This document shows, one piece after another, positions 1 to 5,238 of a stretch of 6,627 nt of DNA (position 1 is the first letter of the stretch; each line of letters starts with the position of its first letter). A program made the position numbers and the translations under genes. The stretch is taken from contig JAUVBO010000158.1 in NCBI GenBank assembly GCA_030591195.1, forward strand, positions 1-6,627, in the 5' to 3' direction. A model generated the notes under the pieces. The model had not been told where the DNA came from. It did no database searches and saw only the letters and a list, made by a program, of their open reading frames with translations. This DNA is from Pseudomonadota bacterium (GTDB taxonomy: Bacteria > Myxococcota > Polyangia > GCA-2747355 > JACKDQ01).

Positions 1-640
1 CGATCGCGTTCTGCTCGTCCGCGATCAGGGCCAGGGCGCAGGTCCCGACCACGGCCAAGCGAGCGCTCGCGCTGATCCGGATCTCCCGCGCATGCAGCAC
101 GCCGATGTCCGGAGCGCCGGCCTGCTCGACCTTGACGAACGCGAGGCCAGCGCCAGGCGGCTTGCCGTCGATCCAGCCCGTGCACGCGTCGACGATCGCG
201 CTGCTCGAGGAGATCACCAGCTCGGCCAGCTGGCTGCCGCTGCCAGCCCTGGCGGGGGGTGCCGGCAGGCCGTTGCTCGGCACCAGGCCCCGGCACCCCG
301 GGGGCGGGCCATCGGCGCAGCCCAGGGGACAGCTAACCTCCACTTGACCGCAGCGAACGAGGTCGTCGCCGTCACAGCTCGGCTCCCCACCGCAGGCGAA
401 GTCCGCAGCTCGATCCACGGCGCCAGCATCGGCGGGGGTGAGGTCGACGCCGCCGTCGGCTGGCGGCGTCCCCGCGTCTAGGTCGCCAGCGTCGGCGAGC
501 GATCCGTCGCCGCCGATCAGGCTCTCGTCGAACGAAACCAGGCACCCCGCGCCGGCCAGGCCGAGGACCAACGCCGCCGCGCAGCCCCAGCTGACGAGGG
601 CACCGGCCGGCCCCCGCGCACCTCGTCCGACAACCTTCAG
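1..640 (-). CDS. Cysteine-rich surface lipoprotein, CTG start, 3' end cut by window edge
   Basis: This 213-codon open frame runs to the left edge without a stop, so the C-terminus is missing. Between its upstream in-frame TGA (near 694) and the signal peptide there is no ATG, GTG or TTG. The CTG at 640-638 gives a good signal peptide: MKVVGRGARG, a hydrophobic stretch at residues 14-31, and a lipobox-like LAGAGC with Cys33 as the likely lipidated residue. Leu34 follows, with no Asp+2 retention signal. Residues 38-80 are an Asp/Ala/Gly linker typical of myxobacterial surface lipoproteins. A six-Cys module follows (C83, C89, C97, C104, C108, C116, including CDGDDLVRC), then a PSNGL motif (121-125). 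The rest looks beta-rich (residues 185-206, IRISASARLAVVGTCALALI), resembling exported myxobacterial proteins of unknown function that I recall. It overlaps the TPR-PEGA stop by 4 nt, so translation is probably coupled. I am sure the frame codes, but not of its function or exact start. Confidence 0.78.
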   Translation of the reverse strand, partial: MKVVGRGARGPAGALVSWGCAAALVLGLAGAGCLVSFDESLIGGDGSLADAGDLDAGTPPADGGVDLTPADAGAVDRAADFACGGEPSCDGDDLVRCGQVEVSCPLGCADGPPPGCRGLVPSNGLPAPPARAGSGSQLAELVISSSSAIVDACTGWIDGKPPGAGLAFVKVEQAGAPDIGVLHAREIRISASARLAVVGTCALALIADEQNAI

Positions 641-650
641 AAGGTCCCCC
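637..650 (-). promoter_or_regulatory. Translational coupling site with CTG start and G-rich ribosome binding site
   Basis: On the minus strand the sequence is GGGGG-ACCTT-CTGA. The GGGGG (650-646) can pair with the CCUCC core of 16S rRNA if one G-U wobble is allowed, and it lies 5 nt before the CTG (640-638). The TGA stop of the upstream TPR-PEGA gene (639-637) overlaps the CTG as CTGA, the same geometry as the common ATGA overlap. This decides the start of the downstream lipoprotein gene. A one-base sequencing error in the G run is the main alternative, because it would bring the GTG at 626-624 into frame. Confidence 0.5.
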
Positions 651-1599
651 GCAAGCCGATCCCGAAAGAGGTCCCTGCCGACGCCCGCTCCTGGTCAACG
701 GAGGAGGAGGAGAAGTCGGTGTAGAAGTAGAGCACCGTCGCCGAGGCCCCAGCGGCCGCCGCCGCGGCGAAGATCAGGTTGGTCGCCAGCCGGCGGTTCA
801 CCCCGCTGTCGTAGCGATCCGGGGTCGGGTTTTCCTCGAACGCGGTCCTCAACTGCAGCGTCTGTACGCCGAGCACCGCACCGGTGGCGGCGAGGGCCGC
901 GGTCAGGCCCACGGCTCCCCAGAACCAGCCCTTCGACAGCCCCCGGCGCCGCGGCTCGGGCGGCGGCTCGGGGTCGTCCGGCGGCGGTGGCTCGACGACC
1001 AAGGGGATCGGCACCAGCTCGACGGCCAGCTTCTCGCCCCCCTTGACCTGGATCGTCGTCCGGGCGGGACGGGCGCCGTCTCGACGGACCTCGATCTTCC
1101 GGGCGCCGGGGTTGAGGGCTACTCGCAGCGGTGCCTGGCCCACCTCCTTGCCGTCGACCAGCACCATGCCGCCCGCGCGGGGGCTGTGGACGCTGACCCA
1201 GGCGATGCGCGCCTCGACCCGGGAGAGTGACCGCTTGATCCGCGGCCCGGCGCGGGTCTTCTCCGACCCCTCGGCGAGGCAAGCGCGGTACTCGGCGGCA
1301 GCGGCGATGAAGTCGCTCTGCTGCTCGAAGCAGAGGGCGAGGTTGCAGCGGACGAGGAAGTGCGGCTTGAGCTGGTACGCCCGCCTGAAGGCCTTGATCG
1401 CCGCGGGATAGTCACCCGCCGAGAACAGCTTCGAGCCTCGCGCGAAGGCCTTGGATGCATCCCGGCCGGAGGTCTGATCCGCGGACACCCGCCCCGGAGA
1501 GACGGTCCAGACGAGCGCGGATAGCACCGCGCTCGCGAGCAGCCCCCGACCACCCCTCGGACAGGAGCCGCCGAGGGAGCCAAGCGGAAACCAACGCAT
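637..1599 (-). CDS. TPR-PEGA envelope protein with signal peptide and two C-terminal membrane segments
   Basis: This 320-residue protein is probably exported and works as a scaffold in the cell envelope; no enzyme motif is visible. It begins with a long signal peptide (basic residues to R18, hydrophobic 20-33, likely cleavage after VSA near residue 40). TPR-type helices follow at about 47-125, with the typical pattern FSAGDYPAAIKAFRRAYQLKP, split here as FSAGDYPAAIKA (59-70) and FRRAYQLKP (71-79). A PEGA domain lies at about 132-196, with the signature VLVDGKEVGQAPLRV. Next come a Pro/Glu linker (203-216), an RRRG stop-transfer-like patch and two hydrophobic segments (226-246 and 272-293). 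The chain ends in Phe. The ATG start follows the kinase stop by 10 nt; the AGGG before it is too close to be a strong ribosome binding site, so coupling to the kinase is likely. The combination is common in Myxococcota, often near PEGA kinases. The domain call is firm, but the cellular role is inferred. Confidence 0.9.
   Translation of the reverse strand: MRWFPLGSLGGSCPRGGRGLLASAVLSALVWTVSPGRVSADQTSGRDASKAFARGSKLFSAGDYPAAIKAFRRAYQLKPHFLVRCNLALCFEQQSDFIAAAAEYRACLAEGSEKTRAGPRIKRSLSRVEARIAWVSVHSPRAGGMVLVDGKEVGQAPLRVALNPGARKIEVRRDGARPARTTIQVKGGEKLAVELVPIPLVVEPPPPDDPEPPPEPRRRGLSKGWFWGAVGLTAALAATGAVLGVQTLQLRTAFEENPTPDRYDSGVNRRLATNLIFAAAAAAGASATVLYFYTDFSSSSVDQERASAGTSFGIGLRGTF
1140..1159. repeat. 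20-bp exact repeat, copy 1 (PEGA VDGKEV codons)
   Basis: The 20 bases CCACCTCCTTGCCGTCGACC (plus strand) occur here and again, identical, at 1981-2000. Both copies encode the VDGKEV turn of a PEGA domain, one in the TPR-PEGA protein and one in the kinase. Read on the coding strand, both contain AAGGAGGTG, a near-perfect match to the anti-Shine-Dalgarno complement, in the middle of a gene. The identity may reflect shared ancestry of the two domains or simply shared codon preference. Confidence 0.6.
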
Positions 1600-1609
1600 G
1601 CCCTATTTT

Positions 1610-4105
1610 CTACTGTTCGTAGGGATTGGCGAACAGTTTATTTTTGGTGCTCGTGGGTTTGTCGATCTTGCGCCGCGGAGGCTTCGGGCGTGGCCGCGGC
1701 CGACGGACCGGCGGCGAGGGCGACCGCGACGGCTTGATCTTCAGCCGTACCACCGACGCCGGCGCCGGCAGCGGGCCACTGTCGGGGCTGCCGGAAGACG
1801 CCTCGACCCGCCCGTCGGAGGAGACACCAACATCCGGTCGAGCCCTGCGATCCAGCGCCACCATCAGCCGTCCCCCACGCGAGAGTGGCACCGCGACGCG
1901 CCGGGTGACGTAGTCCGGCGCCGAGACCACCACCCGGGCGACGCCCTTGGCCGGCGGGCGGACGAGCTCGCAAGGGTTGTCCACCTCCTTGCCGTCGACC
2001 GCGATCTTCGCCTCCGCAGGGATGGCGGAGATCGAGATCTTCACCGTGCGAGGGGCGGTGGGCGAGCGACTGAAGACCAGCGCGAGCACCGCCAGCAGCC
2101 CAAGCAGCACCAAGCCGCTCACGCCGCCGATCAGCAGCCGGCGACGCCGCCGGTCGCCGGCCAGCTCGGTGCTGCTGAAGATGCTCGAGGAGTGCGAGGG
2201 GCTCTCGGCGAAGTCGGCCGTCGCCAGCGGCTCGGCCAGCGTCTCACGGGAGCGCCGGATGATCTGCCGCTTCTCCTCGATCTGCTCGGCGAAGACATCT
2301 CGCATCTGAGCAGCGATCGCGCCGGGCAGCACCCGCTGACCGCTCTCGTGGATGTAGCCCTCGAGCGCCTCGTGCAGCTGCTCGGCGCTCTGGAAGCGTC
2401 GGTCGGGGTCCCGCTCGAGCGCCTGCATCACCACCTGCTCGAGCCGGAGCGGGTAGTCGGCATCGAGGGCCGACGGCGGCAGGATCGGCTCGCTGGCCAC
2501 CCGGAGCAAGGTCGCCTGGTCGCTGTCGGCACGAAACAGGCGCCGGCGGGTGGTGGCCTCGTAGAGCACCACACCGAGCGAGAAGATGTCGCTGCGGCGA
2601 TCGACACCGCCGGCTTGTGCCTGCTCGGGGGACATGTAGGCGAACTTGCCCTTGATCATCCCGACGGCGGTGGTGTGGAGGTTGCCCCGGGCACGGGCGA
2701 CCCCGAAGTCGACCACCTTCACCGCGCCCGCGTAGCTGACCAGGATGTTGCCCGGCGAGACATCGCGGTGGACCACCTGCAACAGCTCGCCGCGGTCGTC
2801 GCGCAGCTCGTGGGCGGCGTGCAGCCCCGAGGCCGCCTGCGAGACGATCCGGGCGCCCATCGCGTAGGGGAGACGTTGGCGGCGCAGCAGCGAGCGCAAG
2901 CTCTGGCCGGACACGTACTCCATCGCGATGAAGTGCGAGTCCTCGACCCGTCCGAGCTCGATCACGTCGACGACGTTGGGGTGGCTGATCCGCGCCGCCA
3001 GCCGTCCCTCGTCGAGGAACATCTCGAGGAAGCCCGGCTGGGCCGTGAGGTGCTCGTGGATCCGCTTGATCGCGATCAGCTTCTCGAAGCCTGCCGGCCC
3101 GGCGATGCTCGCGAGGAACAGATCAGCCATCCCGCCGCTGGCAAAGCGGCAGAGCAGCACGTAGCGGCCGAAGCGCCGCTGCTCGCTCGGCAACAGCGCC
3201 AGCCGAGACCCTGCCGTGCGCTTGATCCGCGAGACCACCTGTGCCGAGGCCGGCTCCACCAGCACGCCGTCGACGCCGTCGTCATCGAAGAGACCGCCCT
3301 GGACCCGACGGGCGGTCAGCGCGACTCGATCGAGCCGCTCGACCACCGATGGGCCCTCGAGCTCGTTGGCTAGGTCGGGCGCGAGGAGCGCGACGTCGCG
3401 CTCCCCGGTCGGACCCCCGGGACGAGCGTCGCCGCGGTCGCCGTCAGCGCCCGTGTCGCCTTCGACGCCGGTTTCGACCCCGGTCTCGGTAGAGCCCGTC
3501 TCGGTAGAGCCCGTCTCGTCAATCGCCGTGTCGCCGGCCATCGACTGGTCGTCGTCCATCGACTGGTCGTCGTCCACACCGGTGTCGTCGTCCACACCGG
3601 TGTCCCGACCCAGCGCCGCGCTGCGCATGCCCTTGGGCCCCTCGGGCCGGGTGTCATCGACGACGATCGTCGCCTCACCGGTCCCGCCGCCGGCTCGCCG
3701 GGCGCCACCACGCCAGTTGGGGGTCGTCGGCTCGGTGAGCTCTTCACCCCTCCGGCCGCCGAGCCCCTCGACCGGGACGTCGGGCTGCACCCCCAGCTCG
3801 GCGAGGAGCCCGTCGTTGAGGCTCACCGTGACGTCGTCGTCGCCGACCAGGGTCGGCTCGGGCGCTTCCCGCGCCTCGAGCATCGCCTGGAGCTCCGCCT
3901 CCGTCAATGCGGGGACCTTCTCGGTCGGCCCGCCAGGACGGACGACTCCCCGGTCGACGAGTGCCGGACCCGCACCGGGGTCGGTGGAGGGATCGGCGTT
4001 CTCCTCGGCAAATGGACTCACGAGCGGGCGAAGGGCGGTCCCGTCGTGCATGCAGTGCGTGGCACTGCCGGGATGCGGCGTTTGGCAGAGGGGACACAGC
4101 TTCAT
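1610..4105 (-). CDS. Transmembrane Ser/Thr protein kinase with zinc-ribbon-like N-terminus and PEGA sensor domain
   Basis: This is an 831-residue receptor-like Hanks-type kinase that phosphorylates Ser/Thr residues at the inner membrane. It starts with a zinc-ribbon-like CPLC..HCMHDGTAL (C4, C7, C18, with H20/D21). A ~280-residue acidic, Thr-rich, probably disordered arm follows. The kinase domain spans about 312-575: glycine loop SGGMADLFLA, ATP lysine K347 in IAIK, HRDVSPGN (H446, R447, D448, N453), DFG at 466-468, activation-loop T478/T479, and SPE at 492-494 in place of APE. All catalytic residues are present, so it should be active. A basic DRRRRR precedes one membrane helix (657-678), giving an in-to-out topology. 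An extracytoplasmic PEGA domain (688-752) and a Pro/Arg/Lys-rich tail ending NPYEQ complete the chain. No Shine-Dalgarno is evident before the ATG, but MKLCPLC is the usual family start. It is probably co-transcribed with the TPR-PEGA gene 10 nt downstream. The external ligand and substrates are unknown. Confidence 0.95.
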   Translation of the reverse strand: MKLCPLCQTPHPGSATHCMHDGTALRPLVSPFAEENADPSTDPGAGPALVDRGVVRPGGPTEKVPALTEAELQAMLEAREAPEPTLVGDDDVTVSLNDGLLAELGVQPDVPVEGLGGRRGEELTEPTTPNWRGGARRAGGGTGEATIVVDDTRPEGPKGMRSAALGRDTGVDDDTGVDDDQSMDDDQSMAGDTAIDETGSTETGSTETGVETGVEGDTGADGDRGDARPGGPTGERDVALLAPDLANELEGPSVVERLDRVALTARRVQGGLFDDDGVDGVLVEPASAQVVSRIKRTAGSRLALLPSEQRRFGRYVLLCRFASGGMADLFLASIAGPAGFEKLIAIKRIHEHLTAQPGFLEMFLDEGRLAARISHPNVVDVIELGRVEDSHFIAMEYVSGQSLRSLLRRQRLPYAMGARIVSQAASGLHAAHELRDDRGELLQVVHRDVSPGNILVSYAGAVKVVDFGVARARGNLHTTAVGMIKGKFAYMSPEQAQAGGVDRRSDIFSLGVVLYEATTRRRLFRADSDQATLLRVASEPILPPSALDADYPLRLEQVVMQALERDPDRRFQSAEQLHEALEGYIHESGQRVLPGAIAAQMRDVFAEQIEEKRQIIRRSRETLAEPLATADFAESPSHSSSIFSSTELAGDRRRRRLLIGGVSGLVLLGLLAVLALVFSRSPTAPRTVKISISAIPAEAKIAVDGKEVDNPCELVRPPAKGVARVVVSAPDYVTRRVAVPLSRGGRLMVALDRRARPDVGVSSDGRVEASSGSPDSGPLPAPASVVRLKIKPSRSPSPPVRRPRPRPKPPRRKIDKPTSTKNKLFANPYEQ
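1981..2000. repeat. 20-bp exact repeat, copy 2 (PEGA VDGKEV codons)
   Basis: Second copy of the 20-bp sequence at 1140-1159. It lies in the PEGA domain of the kinase (residues about 703-708). On the coding strand it likewise contains an internal AAGGAGGTG Shine-Dalgarno-like core, with no credible start codon placed to use it. Confidence 0.6.
3483..3518 (-). repeat. 15-bp tandem repeat encoding Gly-Ser-Thr-Glu-Thr
   Basis: Two exact copies of GTCTCGGTAGAGCCC (plus strand; 3483-3497 and 3498-3512) are followed by a partial GTCTCG. In the kinase frame each unit encodes GSTET, giving ETGSTETGSTET (about residues 197-208). The unit is a multiple of three, so copy number can vary without breaking the frame. 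Confidence 0.85.
3539..3604 (-). repeat. 18-bp tandem repeats encoding DDDQSM and DDDTGV hexapeptides
   Basis: Four consecutive near-18-bp units lie head to tail. CATCGACTGGTCGTCGTC is present twice exactly (3539-3574). CACACCGGTGTCGTCGTC follows once in full (3575-3592) and once as its first 12 bases (3593-3604). In the kinase frame this encodes DTGVDDDTGVDDDQSM then DDDQSM, about residues 168-189. The two unit types share the CGTCGTC end, so they probably arose by slippage from one ancestral hexapeptide. They lie in the disordered arm before the kinase domain. Confidence 0.88.
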
Positions 4106-4123
4106 CGGGCAGACAGTCGATCA

Positions 4124-4153
4124 ATATTAGCCGGCAAGTAGCCTGACGCCCAA
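4124..4153 (-). promoter_or_regulatory. Probable sigma-70-type promoter for the kinase operon
   Basis: On the minus strand a TTGGGC (4153-4148) and a TAATAT (4129-4124) are separated by 18 nt, upstream of the kinase ATG at 4105. The -35 keeps the TTG core and the -10 matches four of six consensus bases. This AT-rich -10 stands out in very GC-rich surroundings. Transcription would start about 12 nt before the ATG, giving a very short leader, which fits with the absence of a visible Shine-Dalgarno sequence. This is a pattern match only. Confidence 0.4.
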
Positions 4154-4217
4154 ATTGACCATCGCCCGGCTCGATGTCGCCGATCCGGCACCCCGGCACG
4201 CCCCAGCAACTGGCCCA

Positions 4218-4248
4218 GATAAAACAAACAATATCACAATGTTGATAT
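4218..4248 (-). terminator. AT-rich inverted repeat followed by a T-rich tract (weak terminator or operator)
   Basis: Directly after the TAG of the degenerate GGDEF gene the minus strand reads ATATCAACATTGTGATAT (4248-4231). This is a perfect 6-bp inverted repeat (ATATCA/TGATAT) around a 6-nt centre. It is followed by TGTTTGTTTTATCT (4230-4217). The placement and T tract fit an intrinsic terminator, but a 6-bp stem made mostly of A-T pairs would be weak. The dyad shape also fits a repressor or activator binding site about 80 nt upstream of the predicted kinase promoter. I cannot decide between the two. Confidence 0.35.
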
Positions 4249-5187
4249 CTAAGACGAGCCGCCCACCCGCTTCATCACCCGGTCGCCCCCTTTGAGCTGG
4301 GCGGCCCTGAGGGCGGCGCTGGCGTCCTTGATCAGCTTGGAGAAGGTCAGGTTGTCGCCGACCGAGATCCCCGCCAAGCCCACGCTCGCGGTCATCTGGG
4401 CGGTCAGTCCCTCGCCGCGGTAGGTGATGCGCTTGATCCGCCGCTTGATCCGCCGGCCGACCTCCTCCGACCCCGTCAGGTCGGTGTGCGGCAGGAAGAC
4501 GAGGATCCGGTCGGCCGCGTACTGGATCGGCAAGTCGATCGCCCGGATCGACTTGGCGATCGCCACCGAGAGGGCGGCGGTGATGTCGCGCTGCAGCGAG
4601 GGGCGCTTCATCTCGTGAATCGCCGGCAGCGGGTCGAGCCCGACCATCAGCACCGACAGCGGATACCCGTAGCGCTTGGCGCGACGCACCTCGACCACCA
4701 GCAGATCCTTGACCGTATCGAACTGATGGAAGCCGCTGCTTCCCGGGCCGGTGGCCTGCCTCAGCCGCTCCTCGGCGTCGGACAGCTGGTGCTCGAGCTC
4801 CCGCTGTTGCTCGCGCATGCGCGACAGCTTCCTGCCGGCGGACAGGAACGCCTCGAGCGCGCTGGTGGTGCAAGGTGACGGCAGGTAGGCGTCGGCGTTC
4901 ATCTCGTCGACGACCTCCTGGGGCGGGCGCTGCTCCTTGTCCTGCAGCAGCGCAGCGATCGGCGCGTCGACGCTGGTGAACTCGCCGACGTAGAGACAGA
5001 GCTCGACACCCTCCGGGCAGCTAGCGACCAGCATCGCGGCCAGCGCCTCATCCTCGAGCATCGCCGGCGCCTCGTCCGTGCTCGAGGTCGCCAGCGCCCG
5101 GTAGCCGAGGTGCTCGACGACCGAGACCACTCGCTGGAGCGCGCCGACCTTGGGATCGAAGATGAAGACGGCCTCAGGATCCGACAT
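4249..5187 (-). CDS. Pseudo-receiver plus degenerate GGDEF protein, probable c-di-GMP effector
   Basis: This 312-residue cytoplasmic protein has two regulatory domains. Residues 5-115 have the receiver fold pattern (VFIFDP, LGYRALATSS, MLVAS, DAYLPSP). The phospho-acceptor Asp position is Ser56 or close to it, and the conserved Lys of KP is Ser104, so phosphorylation is unlikely. A charged coiled coil (116-146) leads to a GGDEF-family domain (155-307) with EVRRAKRYGYPLSVLMVGLD and MTASVGLA. The signature is AADRI (224-228) instead of GGDEF, the first metal Asp is Gly183 and the substrate Asn is His191, so cyclase activity should be lost. The inhibitory-site RxxD is intact (R215-D218) at the canonical five-residue spacing. 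That pattern is known in c-di-GMP receptors such as PelD and the GGDEF domain of SgmT from Myxococcus xanthus. The ATG start lies 51 nt after xseA, with a weak AAAGG close before it. Domain calls are firm; ligand binding is inferred. Confidence 0.88.
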   Translation of the reverse strand: MSDPEAVFIFDPKVGALQRVVSVVEHLGYRALATSSTDEAPAMLEDEALAAMLVASCPEGVELCLYVGEFTSVDAPIAALLQDKEQRPPQEVVDEMNADAYLPSPCTTSALEAFLSAGRKLSRMREQQRELEHQLSDAEERLRQATGPGSSGFHQFDTVKDLLVVEVRRAKRYGYPLSVLMVGLDPLPAIHEMKRPSLQRDITAALSVAIAKSIRAIDLPIQYAADRILVFLPHTDLTGSEEVGRRIKRRIKRITYRGEGLTAQMTASVGLAGISVGDNLTFSKLIKDASAALRAAQLKGGDRVMKRVGGSS

Positions 5188-5195
5188 GGCCTTTG

Positions 5196-5225
5196 TTGAT
5201 AGCCTCCGCCGGACCGGCCGGTCAA
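5196..5225 (-). promoter_or_regulatory. Possible promoter in the xseA to pseudo-GGDEF gap
   Basis: On the minus strand TTGACC (5225-5220) and TATCAA (5201-5196) are 18 nt apart. They match five and four of six sigma-70 consensus bases. The -10 ends only 8 nt before the ATG at 5187, so transcripts would begin at or next to the start codon and be leaderless or nearly so. The match could be chance. Confidence 0.33.
5212..5223. repeat. 12-bp perfect palindrome GACCGGCCGGTC
   Basis: A perfect palindrome lies 25-36 nt before the start of the pseudo-GGDEF gene and overlaps the proposed -35 element TTGACC. It could be an operator half-overlapping the promoter or a short hairpin. Palindromes of this GC-only kind are frequent in GC-rich DNA, so the meaning is uncertain. 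Confidence 0.35.
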
Positions 5226-5238
5226 GCGGAGGTTCGGA

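Noticed and set aside
1..640. Programmed frameshift fusing the TPR-PEGA protein to the lipoprotein
   Set aside because: No slippery heptamer is visible at the junction, and the second frame begins with its own signal peptide and lipobox, which would be pointless in a fusion after two membrane segments.
372..698. 108-codon minus-strand open frame overlapping the lipoprotein
   Set aside because: The product is an Arg-rich low-complexity chain. The other frame gives a signal peptide, spaced cysteines and a PSNGL motif, so that frame is the coding one.
1598..3373. 591-codon plus-strand open frame opposite the kinase gene
   Set aside because: It mirrors the kinase codons; the product is rich in Arg, His, Asp and Gln with no domain, signal or start context. 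Such antisense frames are expected when the coding strand is very GC-rich at third positions.
4058..4075. TGGCAC-like sigma-54 element on the plus strand
   Set aside because: The downstream GC element is not at the required spacing and no plus-strand gene follows.
3216..4130. 304-codon plus-strand open frame rich in Ser, Pro and Arg
   Set aside because: It is the antisense image of the kinase repeat arm; the Ser/Pro pattern is simply the complement of the Asp/Thr repeats.
4127..4873. 248-codon minus-strand open frame overlapping the pseudo-GGDEF gene
   Set aside because: It lies in another frame of the same strand as the recognised domain protein and has a composition rich in Arg, Ala and Gly without any motif; it is a shadow.
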